Source of the DNA: Tetraselmis striata
Lineage: Eukaryota; Chlorophyta; Chlorodendrophyceae; Chlorodendrales; Chlorodendraceae
Assembly: GCA_006384855.1 (NCBI GenBank)
Contig: VCJN01000708.1
Coordinates: forward strand, 434,001 to 498,000
Reading direction: 5' to 3'
Length of the DNA stretch: 64,000 nt
The translations under genes and the position numbers were made by a program. Below are positions 38,110-50,808 of the stretch, one piece after another. Below the pieces are notes generated by a model. It had not been told where the DNA came from. It saw only the letters and a list, made by a program, of their open reading frames with translations, and did not search any database. Position 1 is the stretch's first letter. Every line of letters starts with the position of its first letter.

Positions 38110-40168
38110 AGAAAATCAACACAGACTGGTGTGAATTACAAAAAGGGCAGTTCCCCAGAATTAGAAAATCAACACAGCAAGCCGCCTAAAAGCGGCCCGC
38201 ATCCCGCATAAGGCGGGATGGATGAGTGATGCGCACACGGTTCAGAGTCCGGGCCACGCGAGCACGTGTGTGTGTGGGTGATCCTCGGACGTGCTGTGCA
38301 GCTTCAGCAACGGGATGGGAGACGAATCTGCGCCGTCTGATGAGGCAGCGAGCACGCTCTCGAGCGGCTACCAAGCTCAGGACCCCGAGGAAATCTCTTG
38401 CGAGCAAGGCCTCCTGGTGAGCCCGGGTGATGCACCGAGTGCCCCGCGATGAGAGGGCACCCCGGTCCGCAGCCAAGCATGCGATACCACGCACTGTGCG
38501 GTGCACCCCCTTGCTCACCTCACCCACTGTGCCGAAGACCATGCCCGTGTACTCCGACATATCCAGGATGTCTCGAAGAGGACCCTTGTGTCCGGGCTCT
38601 GTGTTGTGCCACGCCGCGTCCCGCGTAGCCAACCCCCGTTGTATGTCGCCCAACAGGGAGCGCTCAAACCGATCCACAGCTGTGGCCCGGGGCACTGAAG
38701 TGTACTTGACCCCGTACCGCATAGTCTTGAACTCTAGCAGCGTGGACTTCAAGCTCCGGGGATCATAGCTCCCGGTCACGACGTTGAACGCCGGAAGGGA
38801 GAGCTCTGCGTCCGGCACTAGGTCCTTGAGTTCATCCCGGGGTACGGTGTTGCCGAGAGGCACTGCCTGCTGGAACAAGTCATCCACCTCCCGCCGTACC
38901 GCGATACCTAGGTCGTGAACACAATGATCGCGGAAGGCATCTGCGATAGCGTCGTGCTGTACACGCCAGTGAGCGTCTCCAGGCGCCGGGAGGTTCATGA
39001 GCGCGTCGCCGTATAGATCAACAATGACGGGGTTGTGCTCCGTCGAGGGCAGAATAATCTGGCACCCAACCACCGGGGCCAAGCACGGGCTAGGCAGAAA
39101 GAAGTACCCGGCAGCGACCTCCCGCAGCTCATGCGGAGTCATGGCTGTCCGCGCGGTGGGGATGGCCACTGTCCACATGCCTGACGCCGCGTCGAGCTGG
39201 TTGAACAAGATCCGTTCCCTACATGTGGCAGGGAGAGCGCACACCTCATTTCGAAGCCGAGAGTTGTTGGCCTGGTCTAGAAATGCCGTCAGCTCCTTTT
39301 GCGAGCCCGACGCAGCCTCCACTTCCCGCTCCATCTGGCCTGCATCTGCGTCGCCGAGATGGCCAGCAGTAGCCGCTTGGAGGCGGCCCCACGCCTCGCG
39401 CATCTCCGCGGCGTAGCTGACCGACCCATGAGCATCGTTGAGGAAGTGGTCATACTGGCGGGCGGAAGAATTTGCGTTGAAGCTGCCTCGGCCAAGTACG
39501 GACCCGAGCTGTGGGTCGAAGAAACCAGGGGTGGGGGTGTTGGTGCCGGAGTTCTTAGTCATGAACCTTGGGAGGATGGCGTTCATGCAGCCGATGAAGG
39601 CGGCATCACGAACGGTAGCCATGCGGCGGATGCCAGCTCCCTTCAACCGAGTGGGGAGGTGGAGCCTGCTGCGCGCCCTGGCCACTGCATCCTCGCTCAA
39701 GGTAGCTACCTCCGCTGCCATGGGGTCGGGGTCGTGCAAAAGCTCCGCCAAGAAATCGGTGACCACCGGATTGGTGTCGGTGCCGTACGTGGAGGGATCA
39801 AAAGAGACCCCTAGCACCCGTTCGACCGCCGCGAGGATGGTGGCATCCACCGCCTCTGCAAAGGCCTCCACCTCGGACGGAAGACAATTGCGGAGCCAAT
39901 ACCCCGCCTTGTGTTGCATGCAATGCTTGAGCAGGGCCCATGCGTGGTGATGCAAGGCGTGGGTGTACCGACGGCTGGGCTTGGCAGACAGAAGCTTGCT
40001 CAGGCTAGCGTCCACCTCCTCTCGTAGCTCCTCCGCCTTGCCGCGCATGTACGCCTGCACATACTCTGGCGATCCGAGCGGCACGTTGAGGACCGCGATG
40101 CCGTGATGGCCATCTAGCTCTGGCCACTCGATGTCGGCCGGAGCCGGAGCCGGAGAAAATCAACACAG
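38110..40168 (-). mobile_element. 5'-truncated LINE-like insertion with 15-bp repeats
   Basis: The 15-base word AGAAAATCAACACAG occurs at 38110-38124, 38163-38177 and 40154-40168. The outer or the inner pair can be read as a target duplication around the truncated RT reading frame. On the minus strand the element ends in the hairpin GCCGC-TTTTAG-GCGGC and, 31 bases later, the tail TGCCCTTTTTGTAATTCACA. The upstream break at 40153 cuts the RT frame in its palm or thumb, so 5' sequence is missing. Confidence 0.65.
38186..40084 (-). CDS. LINE-like reverse transcriptase, C-terminal part (partial)
   Basis: An open frame of 632 codons continuing upstream to about 40153, where it is cut (upstream residues read GIAVLNVPLGSPEYVQAYM, the usual block after the RT palm). 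ARSRLHLPTRLKGAGIRRMA and AAFIGCMNAILPRF (about 140-176) match the LPxxLGGxGLR block found behind the RT domain of LINE-type proteins in algae and oomycetes. Further on, STLLEFKTMRYG (about 452-463) resembles the E-x-K part of a PD-(D/E)xK-type nuclease. The catalytic YxDD part is absent, so this copy cannot be active alone. Its stop TAG lies in the loop of the terminal hairpin. The family call is from remembered motifs, not a search. Confidence 0.7.
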   Translation of the reverse strand: MPLGSPEYVQAYMRGKAEELREEVDASLSKLLSAKPSRRYTHALHHHAWALLKHCMQHKAGYWLRNCLPSEVEAFAEAVDATILAAVERVLGVSFDPSTYGTDTNPVVTDFLAELLHDPDPMAAEVATLSEDAVARARSRLHLPTRLKGAGIRRMATVRDAAFIGCMNAILPRFMTKNSGTNTPTPGFFDPQLGSVLGRGSFNANSSARQYDHFLNDAHGSVSYAAEMREAWGRLQAATAGHLGDADAGQMEREVEAASGSQKELTAFLDQANNSRLRNEVCALPATCRERILFNQLDAASGMWTVAIPTARTAMTPHELREVAAGYFFLPSPCLAPVVGCQIILPSTEHNPVIVDLYGDALMNLPAPGDAHWRVQHDAIADAFRDHCVHDLGIAVRREVDDLFQQAVPLGNTVPRDELKDLVPDAELSLPAFNVVTGSYDPRSLKSTLLEFKTMRYGVKYTSVPRATAVDRFERSLLGDIQRGLATRDAAWHNTEPGHKGPLRDILDMSEYTGMVFGTVGEVSKGVHRTVRGIACLAADRGALSSRGTRCITRAHQEALLARDFLGVLSLVAARERARCLIRRRRFVSHPVAEAAQHVRGSPTHTRARVARTLNRVRITHPSRLMRDAGRF

Positions 40169-40473
40169 ACTGGTACATAATTACATGAGCAGCTAGCTGC
40201 AGGAGGCGATATCAGAAAACCACCCGAAAAGGATGTAATTAATACTACCCGAAAAGGACAATCGGAAAGTTATTAACAATCGGAATGGTCCTCTACATAT
40301 GTTCATATATAGGTCGCTGCTATGTGCAGAGTAGTATAAGTATGTCGCGATTGAATCATGATAAGTTCGTAATGTAATCCTTACACACATGTCTGCCATA
40401 TATGGCATGCGCATCGTGGGCCGTCAGTTGCTGGTTGGCGCGGATCGGGTTGCTGGGCGGTATCCTCAACACA

Positions 40474-40495
40474 GCAAGCCGCCCAATAAAGGCGG
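40474..40495 (-). repeat. LINE 3'-end hairpin fragment
   Basis: Minus strand GGGCCGCCTTTATTGGGCGGC followed by TTGCTGTGTTG, the same context as the 3' end of the LINE-like insertion at 38163-38190. No coding part is attached. Confidence 0.5.
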
Positions 40496-41815
40496 CCCTT
40501 CGAGTACCGGTACCTATACATATTAATTGTGATCAGGGCTTATACCTGGTATACTAGTAAATCCTCAGCGTATAGAGATAGGTAATAAATCCTATCGCTT
40601 AGCAGCATGCTGTGATCAGGTCGCATCATTACTAGTACAGGTACCGCCGGTACTGGTACCGGCCACCAGCGCGCGCTCCGCGCTGATGTTCCGAGGCGTG
40701 CGCTTATTTGTACGAACAGCGTGCGTTTATATGACGACGATATCGGCGCGTGCTCGTTCGCGATCCCATACCGCACATATTCATCGGATCTATTCGGGTA
40801 AGTTCTGACGCAACGTACGTGGAAATTCACAAAGATCAGCACAATGTACACCCCTATCCTCGCCACCTCCGCAGGGGGCACACATGCTGTGTGATTCTGC
40901 CGCGCTGTCCTCGACGAGCGAGCTGAACCGCCCAGCCTGGCATGAACCTCCGCGCGGGGCGCGCCCGTGGGCGGTGGTCGAGTCTGTGGCCCGGGCCAAC
41001 ACCGGTGATCCAACTGCCCCATCGCCACTTCCACCACAGCGGCCCACCGGCAACTGTGTTTCCCCCGTCGCTTCTACCCGACACCCGGTCCCGTAGTTTC
41101 ATTCCCTACAAGGTATCCATGCCCCGCCATGAAACCTCTCTCTCGTGCTGGGCGTTTGCCTGACATGCGCTGCACTGCTGCGCGTGCTGGATGGCGCGCC
41201 GGCACTTTGTCCTCCAGCATGGCCAGCCGAGCTCCCTCTACTACTATGTCAAGCATCCGCGCCAAACCGCCCGATGAGGATCAGGGGCTACCCCTCAACG
41301 ACCACCCACTAACCAAAAGCACCTCTCGGCATCCCACCACCCGGCAGCGCCTCTCGCTCGGCGCCTCCTGCACGAGACACCGTGGAGACACCGCGCGGTT
41401 TGACCCCGTCCGGTGTAGAGCGCGCGCCCGCGAAAACCACAGGTCCCGGTAGGTCGACCGCAAGACACGCCCTCTCCCCATCGTCCCTACGCCCCTCTGG
41501 GGCAGTGCCAACCTCGGCGATAGAACCCAAACGACTCTGCTCGACAAAAGTCATCGGCCCGGCTGAGTCATCCTCTCCGTCCCCGGCCACCACCGTCGTA
41601 TACCTTCGCGCGGCGCGATCCGAGAAGTATCGGCTCGGCTCGGCGCCGTCCGCGAGCGACACCCCCTCCCCCCCGGCCCTTGACGCGCGCGCGCGACCTT
41701 CCCCAACCTTTCTCGCACCTCTCCCGGAACAAGGAAAGGGTTTTTTGGGCCTTGTCGCCCATGCGCGCGCTTCGCAGCCTGGAACACATGGGGCGTCAGC
41801 AAGCCCCCCATCCCC

Positions 41816-41826
41816 ATTTATAGAGG
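41816..41826 (+). promoter_or_regulatory. TATA-like box upstream of SBE
   Basis: ATTTATAGAGG, an isolated AT-rich word in GC-rich DNA, 113 bases before the SBE start codon, is a plausible core promoter position. Confidence 0.3.
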
Positions 41827-41938
41827 ATCCCAACCCTATTCAGTACAGCTCGCAGGGGTTATTGCTCTGATACCCGCGCCGCTCCTCCCCCTCCCTCAGG
41901 CTTTCTACACCGCCTTCCCAAGTCCCAACCCCCACAAG

Positions 41939-44900
41939 ATGTCCGCCATTATGAAGGGCGCCGCCGTGCGCCCTGGGGTGTCCCCCGCCGCCCCGCTCGC
42001 TGCGCGCTCTAGCCGCACCTTCGGGCGCACCGGTACGCCCTCCCTTGCCTGCGAGCCACCTACCTCATCATCCCCAGGCCAGCGTGTCCCGGACTGTGAA
42101 TGTTCATGCGGGGGAGGGGGTGTGCAGGTCCTCTGCTTGCCGGTGTGCCTCCTTTCTTAATGGATCACTGACATTGTGATGTGCTTCACCCCGTGCCACC
42201 GGCAGCCCCGCTGCAGGGTCGCCGCATGCAGATGACCGTCGCCTCCAGCGAGGGCAAGACGCCTCTGGAGGTGATCCAGCAGGAGAACGAGCTGCTGCGC
42301 CGCACCATTGAGGCGGCCGACAGCTCGGTGGATCAGCTGGAGCAGGAGCTGCAGCAGTCCGGCGTGGCGGTGCCGTCTGCGGCGCCTTGGGCAGCGAACG
42401 ACAAGGGCGTGGGGCCCTCGGCCCGCTGGAGCCCCGAGCGCCCCCCCTGCCCCGGCGGCATCCTGGACGAGACCAAGCTGCCGCCCATGAGCACCATCCC
42501 CGACCACGATGGCACCGAGTGCCTCAAGTGGGACGACAGCCTGTGGAGCCATGCGGAGCACTTCAAGTACCGCTGGGGCGTGTACAAGAACATCCGCCAA
42601 TCCATCGACGACCACGAGGGCGGCATGGACAGCTTCACCAAGGGTACCCACCCCTGCCTCCCTCCCCTTCCCCATCCTCTTCCTCGCGAGGATACGTCCA
42701 TCTCCTGAACCTCCATATCCTCCTGCTGACGTGAACACACCAGAAAGAAAGCAGCCAACCGCACTTCCCTCTCGCAGCAGAGAAGGCCGATGCTCTGCTC
42801 CTGGACCTCCTCCTCGGTCACTGCTCGCTCCTCTTGTACCTCCTTGCAATACATGATGGAGGCAATACCCGCATTAGTGCAGCGCCTCGCATACAAAAAG
42901 CATCAGAAAGCCAGTGGTCCCGCCTGTACCCTCGGCCTCCTCGTTGCGCAGAGCAAGGGAAACATCATATAGGCGTTGTCGTCACAGTGTACATGCTACA
43001 AATTAACATTGGTTGAGGTGATGGATGATCTCTGAACCCCCTCGCCCCCATGCCTCTCGCCCCCCTGTCCATGTCCGCAGAGCGCGGGTACAAGTTCTTC
43101 GGCATCAACCGCGGTGAGAAGGAAGGCGTGCCCGGCATCTGGTACCGCGAGTGGGCGCCCGCCTGCAAGTCGCTGTGCCTTGTGGGTGAGTTCAACGACT
43201 GGGATGCCAAGGAGAACCACTGGGGCGAGCGCAATGACTTTGGCGTCTTCACCCTCTTCCTGCCTGACGTCAATGGGCAGCCCGCTATTAAGCACCGCAC
43301 CAAGGTGGCCGCCCCACCATCTCCACCGCCGCCATTGCAAGCCCACCGTTTCAAAGCAGGTGCTAGCAGGTGCCAGTGTACGCGTCGCAGCGCTCCGCTG
43401 ACCACCCCACCCTGCCTGCCTTGATTCCGCGCAGGTGAAGGTGAAGATGGAGACCAACTGGGGCGAGTGGCTCGAGAGGATTCCCGCCTGGATCAAGTTT
43501 GCCACTCAGGTGAGCTCGAGGACACCCCCTTCTCGCCTGACTTCCTTAATCAAACAGCGGGAGATGCCTGTTAGCTGCTTTGCATGGCACTGTTGCTGAC
43601 CTTGTGTTTGGCTGCCGGCGCTGCGCAGGAGTGGAATGAGATCCAGTTCAACGGCATGTACTACGAGCCCCTGGAGAAGTCGGCACCGGGCGTGCTGGAG
43701 GAGAACAAGGAGTATGTGTTCAAGTACCCGCGCCCGCAGCGCCCGCGCGCGCTGCGCATCTACGAGTGCCACGTCGGTATGTCCAACGAGGAGCCCGTCG
43801 TCAACTCGTATACCGACTTCAAGGAGAATGTGCTGCCGCGCATCCGCGACAATGGCTACAACGCCATCCAGATTATGGCCATCCAGGAGCACGCGTACTA
43901 CGGCTCCTTTGGCTACCACGTGACCAACTTCTTTGCGGTACCGCCCCGCCCAGTGGTCTCCCAACGATCCCTCACCCTCCTCCGCAGGCATTTGCTCGTC
44001 CGGATGAGCATGAGCTGACCATATTTGCCTACCCCTCTGCACCCTGCCAGCCCTCTTCTCGCTGCGGCACCCCCGACGAGCTCAAGGCCATGATCGACGA
44101 GGCGCACCGCATGGGCTTGGTGGTGCTGATGGACATCGTGCACAGCCATGCCTCCAAGAACGTCATGGACGGCATCAACATGTTTGATGGCACCGACGGC
44201 ATGTACTTCCACTCCGGCCCGCAGGGCTACCACTGGATGTGGGACTCGCGCTGCTTCAACTATGGTGAGCCGAGCCCCAACTATACCCTTGCTACACCCT
44301 CTCGACAAGGGCGTTCCGGGGCAGGCGGCTGGGTGCACGGTATGGCTTGGTGGCGGCATTGTGTTGCAATGCGTTGGCGGGCCGCACCAGCTGAGCTTGG
44401 GGCCCTTGTGCTCGGCGTTGCTCCGCAGGTAACTGGGAGACGCTGCGTTACCTGCTGTCCAACACGCGCTACTGGCTGGACGAGTTTAAGTTCGACGGCT
44501 TTCGCTTTGACGGTGTGACCTCCATGATGTACAAGCACCATGGCCTGCAGGTAGGTGTCTCTGGTCTGCCACACCGGCCATCTTTCTGTGCAAGTACATG
44601 CGTCAGAATCCAGGCATCAGGAGCACGCCCCTGGCCACCCTCGTGTGAAAGGCAAGGGTGTTCACAAATCTTCCCCTGTGTGTTTGTTGCATACCGCAGA
44701 TGGACTTCACCGGCAACTACGACGAGTACTTCGGCATGTCCACTGACGCCGATGCGCTGGTGTACCTGATGCTCATGAACGACATGATTCACTCATTCTT
44801 CCCCCAGGCCATCACCATCGGCGAGGACGTCAGCGGCATGCCCACCTTCTGCCGCCCTGTCAGCGAGGGCGGCGTGGGCTTTGACTACCGCCTGCAGATG

Positions 44901-45641
44901 GCCATCGCCGACAAGTGGATCGAGGTCATGGCCATGGTAAGGCGGGGAACCTTGGAAAAATGGTACAGGGTTTAGGGTATTCCACATGAACCCTACTGAC
45001 AGCACGGGGCAGGGGTCATGAAGTTGCTGCCTCATTGAAGTGGAGGTCGAGGCTTCATGGGACAAGGTTTATGGGAGGGGATATGCTCACCGGTGGCTGG
45101 TGCACCGCGCGCAGGACGACTGGAGCTGGAACATGGGCAACATCTGCCACACCATGACCAACCGCCGGTACGCAGAGCCCTGCGTCGGCTACGCGGAGAG
45201 CCACGACCAGGCGCTGGTGGGCGACAAGACAATCGCGTTCTGGCTGATGGACAAGGACATGTACGACTTCATGGCAGCGCCCGGCTTTGGCCCCAGCTCG
45301 CCCACTGTGGACCGCGGAATTGCGCTGCACAAGATGATCCGCCTGATCACCATGACCCTGGGCGGCGAGTCGTACCTCAACTTCATGGGCAATGAGTTCG
45401 GCCACCCCGAGTGGATCGACTTCCCGCGCGACGACACGTACAGCACCTCCACCGGCGAGTTCATCCCCGGCAACGGCGGCTCCCTGGACAAGTGCCGCCG
45501 CCGCTGGGACCTCGCGGACGCGGACTACCTCAAGTACCAGTACCTCCTCAAGTTTGACCGCGCCATGATGCACCTGGACAAAGCCTTTGGCTTTGTCAGC
45601 GCCCCCCATACCTGGGTGTCCCGCAAGGTGAATACCCCTCA

Positions 45642-45709
<68 letters not shown>

Positions 45710-46554
45710 GCACACACAAAACCTGAGAATCACAACCAATATCACACCCATGCTGCACATGCCGGCCGATGCACTTGTCACCAGCAGCATATACATCCGA
45801 GGCAGAGTTTTGAGCACTTCAATTTATGGTTCAGTTGAAACTTTAGCCCCAGGTCCTAACATTTGCACAATACTCTGTCAACAACACCATATGCTGTTGG
45901 CCAGTATTTATTTGACATCTTATTTATAGTGATTGGATGGGTCAGTTTGCGCCGCTGACATGGCTGCCGTGCCACGTATGCCCCCTTGCAGGACGAGGGC
46001 GACAAGGTCATTGTGGCGGAGCGCGGCGACCTGGTGTTTGTGTTCAACTTCCACCCCACCCAGTCGTACACCGACTACCGTGTGGGCTGCTGCAACCCCG
46101 GCCCGTACAAGGTCCGCCTTCTCACCTGCGGAAACAGAAATGATGCCCCTGATTAGCCTCAGCAATATTTACAGATTTTGGGGTTCGGCTCTGGAGCCAA
46201 AAACGTTGATGTTTGATAACCCTAACCTGGAATCTGAAGACACCCCTGGCGCTCGCACCACTTGGGACACTTGCTGACATGAGCCCACCCCCAACCCCTT
46301 TGCAGCTGGTGCTATCCTCTGACGAGGCGGTGTTTGGCGGCTACGAGAACGTGTCCAAGAAGTACAACGCTGAGTATGTCACCAGCGAGGGCAACTACGA
46401 CAACCGCCCCCACTCCTTCCAGGTGTACTCCACCAGCCGGACCGTGGCGGTGTACGCCCCGGCCGAGTTCTGCGACGCCACCGCGGACGAGGACCCCGAC
46501 AACGGCATCCCCGGCCTGGGCGTGAAGGGCCAGGGGCCCTACTTTGAGACCTAA
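41939..46554 (+). CDS. SBE: 1,4-alpha-glucan (starch) branching enzyme, plastid (11 exons)
   Basis: Makes alpha-1,6 branches in starch. Exons 41939-42032, 42206-42643, 43081-43304, 43435-43509, 43629-43937, 44051-44264, 44429-44550, 44700-44936, 45115-45627, 45992-46111, 46306-46554; all phases close, giving 864 residues. Residues 1-38 look like a transit peptide. Residues 51-84 form a probable coiled coil ([17 protein letters not shown]). A CBM48 module (about 190-275) contains YREWAP and GEFNDWD. The GH13 barrel carries region I DIVHSH (408-413), nucleophile Asp479 in FRFDGVTSM, acid/base Glu534 in [10 protein letters not shown] and the HD pair 601-602 in YAESHDQ. The C-terminal beta domain includes [10 protein letters not shown] and DYRVGC. 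The sequence resembles plant class II and green-algal enzymes throughout. No catalytic residue is missing. Intron 9 holds a (CA)n run. Confidence 0.97.
45646..45715. repeat. (CA)n microsatellite in SBE intron 9
   Basis: About 70 bases of CA dinucleotides starting about 20 bases after the intron 9 donor of the branching enzyme gene. Confidence 0.95.
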
Positions 46555-46786
46555 GTGGCGCGACCTTTTGAGCCCCCCCCCCCCCGGCGACGTTGTGGGA
46601 TGGCCTCTCAGCGGGGACAGAGATGGCGGGTGTTTTTTCTCAGAGGATGAGGATGGAGTGGGCTCTGTATTCTCTATGGTGGCCGCGGAGGCAGGGCGGC
46701 GCGGCGGCGGGGAGGGGCTGGTACTACTAACTACACGTACACAAGTGTTCATCGATAGACTGCGATAGCGACCCTAGCGCGCGCTG

Positions 46787-46791
46787 TGTAA
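46787..46791 (+). promoter_or_regulatory. TGTAA polyadenylation-type word behind SBE
   Basis: TGTAA lies 233 bases after the SBE stop codon. A C11 run sits just behind the stop. Confidence 0.5.
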
Positions 46792-47854
46792 CCTGAGCGC
46801 AGCCGCCAGGTACTACGTCATCAGGGACAGGGCTCAAAGGCAGGGCGGAGCATGCGAAAGCCATTTTCACCCCGCAAACGCCCATTGCGCTATGTGGGCA
46901 GCTCATTGAGCTGGGGACAGCGTCTCAAGCGGAAACACGAGGATGCAACGGCACTTGGCGGAATGCATGCGGTGAAGGCGGGCGACTATATAGTTTATCA
47001 CTACAGCACGTTTACCAACTTAGCATGCTATGAGTCCACACGTTCGGTTCCCAATGCAATTATACCCTCAGCACAATGGCTGGCAAGTCACTGCGCTGCT
47101 TTTCTTTTAGCAGTGAATTACATCTTAAACACTGTTCAAACATCGATGCATCAGCTGATCAACGTTTTTTGCGTTACAACTGCCTATCTGCACTCGAGCA
47201 ATCCCGACAACATCCCACTACGCGCTCAATCCCTCCACTCAAGCCACGCAGAAACAAGAGTACCCGCACCAGCCTCCCCGCCGCCCTGCCTATGAGGAGT
47301 CGTACCCGCACCTTACCCCCGCAGCTCTTCATCGGGGGCACCTGCTCATCGGGACATCGATCACCAGTGCTGCGAGGGAGGATGATGTCCTGGCAGGTTG
47401 GGAGTGAGGAGGAAGCGACGGACATCAAGAAGGCATTGTTGGTCGTGATCGTCACGCTCGCACTCTACTTACATATTTATGGTTATTTGATTATATTCTG
47501 TCACCCAGCAGGCTGTTGCCGGCGGCGAGGCATGCTGTCCTCTTACATTATGAACCATCGAATTGCATATGACAATTATGCCGCTATTGTGCGCTCCATG
47601 ACTACTCTGGTAATCATCACTCTTCAAGCACAATATTAGAACCATCATATAAAAGTCTGTCCAAGAGCCAAAGTCTTGTGCAAGCGAGGATGGTGGTGCT
47701 GCCGCTGCGCACGAAGCATTTCGTGAATAAGGACGAGGCGCCGATGGCGACTGGCTACAACTAATATTTTACGTACTGCTGCTGCTGCTGATGTGCGCGC
47801 GCTATATATGCATATATATGCGCATAGATATAAATATAAATAAATACATGTATA

Positions 47855-47891
<37 letters not shown>

Positions 47892-50808
47892 ACTACCAAG
47901 ATGTTAATACAGCAGCCCATAAAACTCTTTAATCTTATTCGTACACTGGAGTACTGGGTGCATCTTGGATTGAGACGTCGTATATAGCGGCGACGTTTCT
48001 AGTAACACATGAAATATGCCATTGCATCCAATATGATGCTGGCAAGCAGAAAAGCCATGGCACGGGGTATAGCACATTAAGTACTAGGGACAGTCCACCG
48101 CCATGTGTAATAGTGTGGCGTGCCTGGAGCACCTGCACTGTCCTGCAGTGTGGCCACAGCGGTGCAACATATTTGTTTAAAACATTGCGGGATATTGCAA
48201 AACAAATATATTTGGTGTGCAGCAGTAGTCGAGCTACTTTGAGTGCACACATATCGTCCCATACTTCGACAGGGAGGTGCGGGCGGACATCATGCTGTGT
48301 CAATCATAAGCGATTGCCGAGATATATGAACTAGCACGGCCACATGGGCACATGGCGCTATGCATGTGCTGATGATTGGGTCCATGTTCAGTCACCAGCC
48401 CATGGGCTGAATGCGGCATATAGACATGCTGCGCACGTTGGCTGTTCGCGCCCTGCTTACAGTATAAAGGATGCAGCAATCAAGCACGGGGATGTTCATA
48501 CTCGTTTATTTCTCCAGCGTTATTTCATCATGTTAGGGCGCTCGACTTCGCTAGGGCGCTAGTACTTCACGACTACAATGAGCAGGGCTGTGTCAATTTA
48601 TGTTTTATTGCGACGAATTTGCATGCGCGAGGCGGAGCAGTGTCGAAAATAAAGAATTGCCGATGCTGACAGCCGTTGCCTCGGCAGCCTCTTACTTTCT
48701 TTTATCACCCCGAACATTCACCCTGCTGATGCTAATGATTGGGCCATGGGATGATGGGACGGGTCACCTCAAGCGTCGCGTTTCCATGCTTCCAGGTGCG
48801 AAGATCTTTTGAATGTGAAGCAGGCCCATCAAGCGCACATCACGGGCTTGTGGCGACCAAGTCTGTTCGTCAGCATGTCGTTTACTCTTCTTTTGCTTTC
48901 TTCCCTTGCCCGATGAAACACGGACTACGGCATGTTTCTCCACAATGCGTATAGGTATATATATATATGCATATATACGCATATATGTACGCAGATATAT
49001 ATAATATATATATCTATATATATAGATATATATATATGTGAAGACTCGAGCATTGGTTTCGGAGCAGGCTTTTGGAGGAGGCGAACATGTGCACAGCCCA
49101 TCCACGGTGTACGGGTGATCCTACAATAAACATAACAATACGCACTATTTACGGTTTTAGGGTTTCGATACTCGGTATGGACTTTTAGCGTTTTGCATGG
49201 CGTTTTGCATGGCGGACGCAATCAGCGAGTTGCCCCATGCTTTTCATCTTGATATGCCGTCAATGTTGGTCTTTCTGCTTTTGCCCACTATGTTACCATC
49301 ACGGGCGGAGGTCACTGAAACCAGGAAAGATACGTATGGCCGACCATCATCACCGTCACCGCCAGATGATCAACGGCGACCGACGGCTGTGTGGGCCAGG
49401 CAGTATGGCGCGTTTCTGACGTGCGTAGCGGGAACGGCTTCGGATTCAGCTGAAAGAAGCTGCGACCCCACAGGGTCGGCAGGGGAGGGGGTGCGACAAA
49501 GTCACTCCTCGATATTTAGTCTGGCCCAACTTCTTGGCTACTGGCGGCTGAACTTGCGTTTATTATGTAGCCGGTAGGTAGTCCTCTTACAATTGCTTTA
49601 TCGGCGGAGTACTTTCGACGTCTACACAGGATGACAACATGTATATCCTCATACATTAGGTAGCAGCTTGAGAATTAATGTAGCTACACACGGAATGGGG
49701 AAACCTGCGCTGCACACGAACCGAATAGCGACACCTGCGCATTTGTCTCCGACACCAAAAAATCGCCGAGGGCACTTCGAAACCACGATCGAGTGGCAGC
49801 AGCGATCGATCCGAGCCGCGCGATCAATTTCACCAATTTGTTGGCTGCATCACAAAAACCATCAGGAGTTGGTCGTACTGCTGCTTTAAAAGCACCATGC
49901 TATATTGACATAATCCATTGCCGAAGTTGCGCGTAGTTGTATAGCCCAGCAGCATCATTTGCGACACAGCAGACGCGCTGCTTATCGATGCCCGTCGTGA
50001 CGAGGCAAGCGTTCCTAATGCGCGCTCATTTTTTATTATAAATGAGGTCGCGATGGCGGCAGATTCCGTAGAATAGTGATCAGTAAACATATTACTTTAC
50101 GTGATCTATCATACCCCCTTTAACCCCTCGTGCTGGTATGGGATGATAGATACGAAATAAAGGTCCCGGCTGCGTGCAGATGGCAATTATTTTACTAACG
50201 AGAACATAGCGCAGCAATTAAAAAGTCTATAGCAGAAATAAGAATGACCAGACACGCTGTTTAACCATTGCTACACAATCTTGGCACAATCAATCAATCT
50301 ACGGATGCTGATGCCCTTGCGAATAAAAGAACGCAATAATAAGAAAGTGTGCACCTTTCTTTGCCCACCTATAAAACCAAACGAATAATAAATCACGAAC
50401 ATTCTGCGACCAAGAAAGTGCGTCGGCACTTTCCCAGAAAGTCTGCTTATCAATACCAGCCTCCTGTATAAGCGCTTTGGCACCGGTAGCCCAGCTACCT
50501 CACAACCAGGTGCAACATAACAATGTAATGCAATAGCATATAGCACAGGCGCATAGCACAGTACAGCATAATAGCAATAGCATAGCATCATGCCGGAGGG
50601 AACACTGTTGTACCACGCTGCTTTTTGTTATTTAACAGACGGATGAATGCATACGTAGCGAGTACAGGTGTCTAAATGGGGAGCATGTATGGCCTGCTGT
50701 TTTTATTCGCGAGCATTGACTAAACCATACGCTTGGCTCCAGACAGTGCAGCGCAGGAGGATGTCGACGCCGCCAAATGCTTATTCAGCACAGCCCTATT
50801 GACTCTCT
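46792..50808. other. 4-kb intergenic stretch with no recognised gene
   Basis: GC content is lower than in the genes. It holds (TG)n at 47859-47890, an approximate hairpin at about 48169-48215 (TATTTGTTTAAAACATTGC against a GCAAAACAAATATA arm), and a long TA-rich run at 48957-49037. A TTTTAGGG telomere-like word occurs once at about 49154, not as an array. Frames open for 80-190 codons (47076-47639, 49197-49577) show no motif or splice pattern that supports a gene. Confidence 0.45.
48957..49037. repeat. TA-rich microsatellite
   Basis: About 80 bases of TATA/CATATA words between two unassigned regions. Confidence 0.85.

Larger units (their letters stand above)
40169..41938. other. Intergenic between the LINE-like insertion and SBE
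   Basis: 40169-40213 is one member of a repeat pair (other at 59948-59986). 40470-40500 holds another LINE 3' hairpin. 40500-40680 is rich in GGTACC/GGTACTGG words. Between 41100 and 41870 both strands stay open in long GC-rich frames, none with a recognisable motif; they are probably compositional. Confidence 0.4.

Noticed and set aside
41309..41870. Overlapping open frames on both strands upstream of SBE (about 170 codons each)
   Set aside because: Neither shows a motif or splice signals, and they overlap almost completely; typical of high GC. They could be exons of an unseen gene, but nothing supports that.
49150..49162. Telomere repeat (TTTTAGGG)
   Set aside because: Single word, no array, and similar TTAGGG words near 20550 are also isolated; not a telomere or interstitial telomere track.
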